From CAYMEK01 sp964389305 (GTDB lineage: Bacteria; Spirochaetota; Spirochaetia; SZUA-6; DRHE01): a stretch of DNA of 25,578 nt. Position numbers and translations under genes: made by a program. Under the pieces are notes generated by a model. That model made no database searches and was not told the origin of the DNA. It was given only the letters and a program-made list of their open reading frames with translations. Shown here piece after piece: positions 22,146-25,578 of this stretch. How positions within the stretch are numbered: position 1 is the stretch's first letter; each line of letters starts with the position of its first letter. The DNA is taken from assembly GCA_964389305.1 (NCBI GenBank), contig CAYMEK010000063.1:1-25578 (forward strand). The letters are read 5' to 3'.

Positions 22146-23434
22146 GAGTCATCATGATGTCCAACACCTACAAACCGATCGTCGGGGGACTGGAACGCTC
22201 CGTGGAGATCTTCACGCGGGAGTATCAAAAGCGGGGACATCAAGTCCTGATCGTAACTCCGGAGTTCGAGGGCGTGACGGGCCGGGAACAGGGAGTGATC
22301 CGGGTGCCGGCGATCCACAGGATCAACAGGACGGACTATTCGCTGCCCATGCCGCTGTCCAACACGATCGCCAATGCGGTGAGGCGCTTTGCCGCGGATG
22401 TCATCCACACGCATCATCCCTTTTTTCTGGGCGGCACGGGACTGAGGCTGGCTGGGGAGCTGCTCGTCCCCCTCGTATTTACCTACCACACCATGTTCGA
22501 GAACTACACCTATCAGCTCCCCGGCGACTCCAGGGCCATGAAGCAGTTCGTCGTGGAGTACGCTGTGCGCTATGCCAACCTCTGCGACCAGGTGGTAGCC
22601 CCGAGCGAGAGCGTGGCCGGCATCCTGCGGCAGCGCGGAGTGACGGCTCCCGTCACTACGATCCCAACCGGAATCTACGTCGAGCAGTTCGCAGCCGGCG
22701 ACGGGAAAAAGGCCCGGAAGCGGTTCGATATCCCAGAATCGGCTTTCGTCGTAGGCTACTGCGGGAGGATCACGCCGGAGAAAAACCTGGGCTTCCTCGC
22801 ACGGAGCGCGGCGCGCTTCCTGAAGCTGAGACCTGGGACGTACTTTCTCGTGGTGGGAGAAGGAAAGCTCCTCGGCAAGATCCACGAGCTGTTTGACCGG
22901 CAGGGTTTGGGCGCCAGACTCCGTACCCCGGGAGTGCAGAAAGACCGTGACCTGGCTGACAGCTATCGGGCCATGGATGTGTTCGGCTTCGCTTCGCAGA
23001 GCGAGACTCAAGGATTGGTCCTCGCCGAAGCCATGGCTGCGGGAGTACCGGTGGTGGCCGTGGAGGCATCCGGGGTCCGGGAGATCCTCGAGGACCGAAA
23101 AAACGGACGGCTCATCGGCCGCGAGAACGAGGAGGATTTGGTTTCGGCTCTGGACTGGGTGTATCACCTGTCGAGATATCTGCGGGCCGGATTGGTCGAG
23201 GGGGCCCGGAGAACCGCCGAGTCCTTCTCCGTGCAGAACAGCGTCGAAAAAACGCTGGCCGTCTACCAGCAAGCAATCTCCAAAGGACGGGATGAAAGGC
23301 GGGCGGAGGAAAAAACCTTTTGGGCCGAAGCCAGGCGGAATTTCGATTCCGAGTGGAAGCTCTTACAGGCCTTTACCGCCGCCGCCGCCGAGGCGATCGC
23401 CAAGGTGGCAACCGACCGAACCTACTTCCGATAG
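22142..23434 (+). CDS. GT4-family glycosyltransferase, diacylglycerol glucosyltransferase-like
   Basis: The 430-residue protein is a GT-B fold retaining glycosyltransferase. The N-terminal acceptor domain starts VIMMSNTYKPIVGGLERSVE and has VIHTHHPFFLGGTGL and FTYHTMFENYTYQLP, a pattern seen in enzymes that add glucose to diacylglycerol. The donor domain has VGYCGRITPEKN, LVVGEGKL and the EX7E motif in SETQGLVLAEAMAAGVPVV. A charged helical tail of about 60 residues (GRDERRAEEKTFWAEARRNF) follows and could be a membrane-surface anchor. GTG 22142 overlaps the stop of the previous gene (GTGA) and has GAGG eight bases upstream; the long frame before it is a shadow. Glycolipid synthesis at the inner membrane is the likely role, although sugar and acceptor are inferred from resemblance only. 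Confidence 0.87.
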   Translation: MRVIMMSNTYKPIVGGLERSVEIFTREYQKRGHQVLIVTPEFEGVTGREQGVIRVPAIHRINRTDYSLPMPLSNTIANAVRRFAADVIHTHHPFFLGGTGLRLAGELLVPLVFTYHTMFENYTYQLPGDSRAMKQFVVEYAVRYANLCDQVVAPSESVAGILRQRGVTAPVTTIPTGIYVEQFAAGDGKKARKRFDIPESAFVVGYCGRITPEKNLGFLARSAARFLKLRPGTYFLVVGEGKLLGKIHELFDRQGLGARLRTPGVQKDRDLADSYRAMDVFGFASQSETQGLVLAEAMAAGVPVVAVEASGVREILEDRKNGRLIGRENEEDLVSALDWVYHLSRYLRAGLVEGARRTAESFSVQNSVEKTLAVYQQAISKGRDERRAEEKTFWAEARRNFDSEWKLLQAFTAAAAEAIAKVATDRTYFR

Positions 23435-23456
23435 GCAGAAGACGGCAACCCGGTAA

Positions 23457-23474
23457 GCTGACGATCCGGTCAGC
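23457..23474. terminator. hairpin between convergent GT4 and six-BON genes
   Basis: GCTGAC (23457-23462), loop GATCCG, GTCAGC (23469-23474) form a perfect six-pair stem in the short gap between the convergent stops, overlapping the minus-strand stop at 23470. There is no T run on either side, so bidirectional termination is plausible but weakly supported. Confidence 0.4.
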
Positions 23475-24873
23475 CGGCGATTTCCAGGTTGTTGATGACC
23501 GCCCGGACACCGGCCGTATTCAGGGCAGCCTCGAAGGCGCTTTGCTCGGCGGTGAAAGAAGGAACCTTCCCGCTAAGAGTGACCGTGCCGTTATTCACCT
23601 CCACCGTGACGTTGTCCACATTGACTTGGAGGCTCCTGTCGAGAGCCGCCTCGACGTCTTTGGCGATAGTCTCGTCCAGGATGCTTTCGGTGGGTACCAC
23701 GGCGATCTCGTTGATTACTCCGATTATTCCTTGGACGTCGTTGACCAGCTCTTCGGCTCTCTTTTTTTGCCACAATGCATGCACCTGCCCCTCGACCGAG
23801 GCGACTCCTCCGATAACTTTGACCTGAAGGTTTCTCACATCAACGTCAGGGTTCCACTCCAGGATGTCTGCGACCCGTCTGGCCAGAAACACCTCGTTGG
23901 TGATCGGCTCGGAAGGCTCCACCACCAGGTCGTTTTCCACCGAAACTACCCCTTTGATCATCAGGGCATCCTCACGGGCGGCCAGCTTGGCCGAATATGA
24001 GGACACGGCTCCGCTCAAGGTTACCCGGCCGTCATGCACCTTCACGGTTATTTTGGAGGCATCCACCTGGTTGTCCCACCCGAGCTGGTCCCGAACGGAC
24101 TGGGCGATCTCGGCGTCTGTATACGGCGGCTGCACGCCCGTTTCCACCAGCATCCGGTCCGTTACTCCTTTCACTCCCAGGGTATTTGCTGCAGCGTCGT
24201 AGGCCGCGTCGCGGGCAGGCCAGTTCTTCACGGTTCCGGACAGAGTTACGAAGCCGTCCTCCACCGTGACGTCAACGTTGTCGACATCCACGTTGACGTT
24301 CCGGTCTATGGCATCAACTATGTCTGCTGCGATCACTTCATCCTGAACGTCCTCGGTGGGCACCACCGCGATCTCGTTGGTGACTCCCAGAACGCCTTTT
24401 ACATCGGAGGCGATCTGTTCGGCCCGGAACTTCTGCCACAGGGCTTCAACCGTTCCTTCCAAGGTTATCTGTCCGGCCGCAGCGCTAACGGTGATCTCGC
24501 TGGCGTGGATCTGCGCGTCCAGCAGCAGCGCGTCTTTGACCGCCGAAGCCAGGGGCTCTTCGGTTTTCGCAGGTTCGAAAAGCTCGATAGTCAAGTCGTC
24601 TTGCACGGACCTCACTCCGTCCACGCTCCATGCGTCGTCGATCGCCGCCTGGCGGGTGAAATCAGAGGGAACCGAACCGATGAGGGTCACCCGTCCGAAC
24701 TCTACTTCGACCTCGATCTCTGAAGCATCGACCCGGTCGTCCCAAACGAGTTGTTCGACTACGTTCTTTTTTATCTCTTCATCCTTCGGAAGCTCAGGTC
24801 CTCCCAGCGCAAACAGCGGAGCGGAGAAAAACAACAGCAGAGCAATACTCAACATGACCGATACGCGTTTCAT
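23470..24873 (-). CDS. secreted protein with six BON domains (paralogue)
   Basis: The 467-residue protein has a clear signal peptide (MKRVSVMLSIALLLFFSAPL, cleavage probably after FA at 21-22) and six BON domains at about 31-97, 105-172, 177-244, 253-318, 325-392 and 397-465. The order is a duplicated triplet: repeats 1 and 4 share W.D..VDAS.I.V.V..GRVTL, repeats 2 and 5 share ALWQK.RAE followed by VTNEIAVVPTE or VINEIAVVPTE, and repeats 3 and 6 share DR...V.VDNV.V. The same plan is found in the six-BON protein at 18434-19858, so the two are paralogues. It is likely periplasmic and membrane-associated. AGGAGG lies eight bases before ATG 24873. It converges on the operon containing its paralogue and is transcribed separately from an AT-rich upstream region with palindromes. 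Confidence 0.94.
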   Translation of the reverse strand: MKRVSVMLSIALLLFFSAPLFALGGPELPKDEEIKKNVVEQLVWDDRVDASEIEVEVEFGRVTLIGSVPSDFTRQAAIDDAWSVDGVRSVQDDLTIELFEPAKTEEPLASAVKDALLLDAQIHASEITVSAAAGQITLEGTVEALWQKFRAEQIASDVKGVLGVTNEIAVVPTEDVQDEVIAADIVDAIDRNVNVDVDNVDVTVEDGFVTLSGTVKNWPARDAAYDAAANTLGVKGVTDRMLVETGVQPPYTDAEIAQSVRDQLGWDNQVDASKITVKVHDGRVTLSGAVSSYSAKLAAREDALMIKGVVSVENDLVVEPSEPITNEVFLARRVADILEWNPDVDVRNLQVKVIGGVASVEGQVHALWQKKRAEELVNDVQGIIGVINEIAVVPTESILDETIAKDVEAALDRSLQVNVDNVTVEVNNGTVTLSGKVPSFTAEQSAFEAALNTAGVRAVINNLEIAG

Positions 24874-24926
24874 ACTTCGTACCTCCTGTTTCGAACTAAC
24901 GATCTGCGCGGACTACTATCTGCACG

Positions 24927-24946
24927 GTACATAATATTACATGTAC
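24927..24946 (-). promoter_or_regulatory. palindrome GTACAT-N8-ATGTAC upstream of the second six-BON gene
   Basis: GTACAT (24927-24932) and ATGTAC (24941-24946) are perfect inverted arms around the AT-rich spacer AATATTAC, 54 to 73 bases upstream of the BON start codon. The spacer itself could supply a -10 on the minus strand (TATTAT). The layout is typical of a dimeric regulator site overlapping a promoter. Confidence 0.45.
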
Positions 24947-24957
24947 AGAGACAGACC

Positions 24958-24975
24958 CGGATTTGGAATAATCCG
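24958..24975. promoter_or_regulatory. inverted repeat CGGATT-N6-AATCCG in the divergent region
   Basis: CGGATT (24958-24963) and AATCCG (24970-24975) are perfect six-base arms separated by TGGAAT. It lies 12 bases from the GTACAT palindrome, in the 290-base region shared by the six-BON gene and the radical SAM gene, and could be a second regulatory site. The remainder of this region (24976-25163) is AT-rich without a promoter I can assign. Confidence 0.35.
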
Positions 24976-25163
24976 AACAGCTTAATTTCCGTTCGCCTTT
25001 TCACTATACGGAGTAGAGGAAGTGTACTTTCCGGAGGGTGAGGTAATCCTTTTTTGCGGACAATATATGCTGTTTGGCTTATATGAGGCCTATCTCCGTG
25101 TTGTTATCATTATAGTGCCATATCAAAACGTTGCGGTCCCGAGTGACAGCGAGAGGAGGCGAG

Positions 25164-25578
25164 ATGAAACTGAAGAGTTTTGCTAGAAGCAGGGTCTTTT
25201 CCGAAACGATAGGACGGCGCCTGTTGATCGCCAGAATCACTTCCGCTTTGACCGGAAAGATCCAGGATCTGCGGAGGCTGCTGAGCCTGTCCGATCGGGC
25301 CAGTCTCGATTTCAACCTGGGACTGTCCGCTTTTTTGCAGGGTTTGCGCCAGGATATCGATCAGGAAACAGGCATGGCCAGCCTACTCGCCCGGGTCGGG
25401 AAGCTGGTAAGCAGCGCCGGGAAGAGGAAGCTGGTGGAGAACTTGATCTACAACTGGGCGTTCATCGGCGGTAAGGTGCGAACCGCTATGTCCACCAATG
25501 ACTACTGGGTGCCGAACCTGGTAGTGGTCAGCCCCACCATGCGCTGCAACCTGAACTGCACGGGCTGCTACTCCGGGC
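25164..25578 (+). CDS. radical SAM protein, N-terminal part (3' end outside window)
   Basis: ATG 25164 has AGGAGG four bases upstream and opens a frame that runs off the right edge after 138 residues. Residues 1-110 are a helical, basic region with no motif I recognise. Then WVPNLVVVSPTMRCNLNC begins a radical SAM core: Cys128, Cys132 and Cys135 form the CX3CX2C site for the [4Fe-4S] cluster that cleaves S-adenosylmethionine. The Asn between the first cysteines and CTGCYSG after them resemble the SPASM/heme-D1 maturation type of radical SAM proteins, but the C-terminus that would decide this is missing. The long helical extension before the core is unusual. It is divergent from the six-BON gene across a 290-base region. 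Confidence 0.85.
   Translation, partial: MKLKSFARSRVFSETIGRRLLIARITSALTGKIQDLRRLLSLSDRASLDFNLGLSAFLQGLRQDIDQETGMASLLARVGKLVSSAGKRKLVENLIYNWAFIGGKVRTAMSTNDYWVPNLVVVSPTMRCNLNCTGCYSG

Noticed and set aside
21689..23272. 527-residue minus-strand frame opposite the GH-like and GT4 genes
   Set aside because: The plus-strand genes have clear family motifs; this frame has none and is a shadow.

Overview
The window is about 25.6 kb of moderately high-GC bacterial DNA with roughly 20 intact genes, several gene remnants and two genes cut by the window edges. The gene content suggests a Gram-negative, probably anaerobic or microaerophilic environmental bacterium: a one-iron superoxide reductase, many PAS histidine kinases, secreted BON-domain proteins, a lipoprotein M28 peptidase, a stand-alone LigD-type phosphoesterase, KaiB and a radical SAM protein. 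The combination (COG4189-type ArsR regulator, CheB-CheR fusion remnant, multi-BON proteins) would fit Spirochaetota, but this is an impression from gene families and no marker gene here settles it.

Layout. 1-2400: tail of a degenerate GGDEF protein (+), superoxide reductase (-), 3' remnant of an OsmC-family gene (+), and a winged-helix regulator (-). 2600-6115, all on the minus strand: from right to left, a 41-residue half BON domain, GtrA-like membrane protein, a 21-codon ORF, LigD-type 3'-phosphoesterase, a possible 40-residue ORF, then a separately promoted CheB-CheR-PAS remnant overlapping a PAS histidine kinase. 6420-11665, all plus strand: LacD-like aldolase, M28 peptidase lipoprotein, MFS transporter, aldo/keto reductase. 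11772-13228, minus strand: kaiC remnant, kaiB, NarX-type PAS histidine kinase. 13490-16262, plus strand: multi-pass membrane PAS histidine kinase and its Rcp1-like response regulator, ending in a good intrinsic terminator. 16287-18126, minus strand: DUF72 protein and an AI-2E/PerM family membrane protein. 18434-23434, plus strand: six-BON protein, an (alpha/alpha)6-barrel glycoside-hydrolase-like protein and a GT4 glycosyltransferase, essentially without gaps. 23470-24873, minus strand: a second six-BON protein, convergent with that operon. 25164-end: start of a radical SAM protein.

How it fits together. Most genes look like stress, envelope or signalling functions: oxygen detoxification, DNA end repair, cell-envelope BON proteins, glycan or glycolipid handling, and three histidine kinases. 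Two things stand out. First, large genes have collapsed: a CheB-CheR fusion has lost nearly all of its interior in frame, kaiC has lost everything after its first Walker A motif while kaiB and its kinase stay intact, and osmC, a BON gene and a GGDEF gene are truncated or degenerate. Second, the two six-BON proteins share a duplicated three-BON plan and flank an uncharacterised glycoside-hydrolase-like/glycosyltransferase pair, which looks like a coherent envelope system. No tRNA, rRNA, CRISPR array, transposase or phage gene was recognised.
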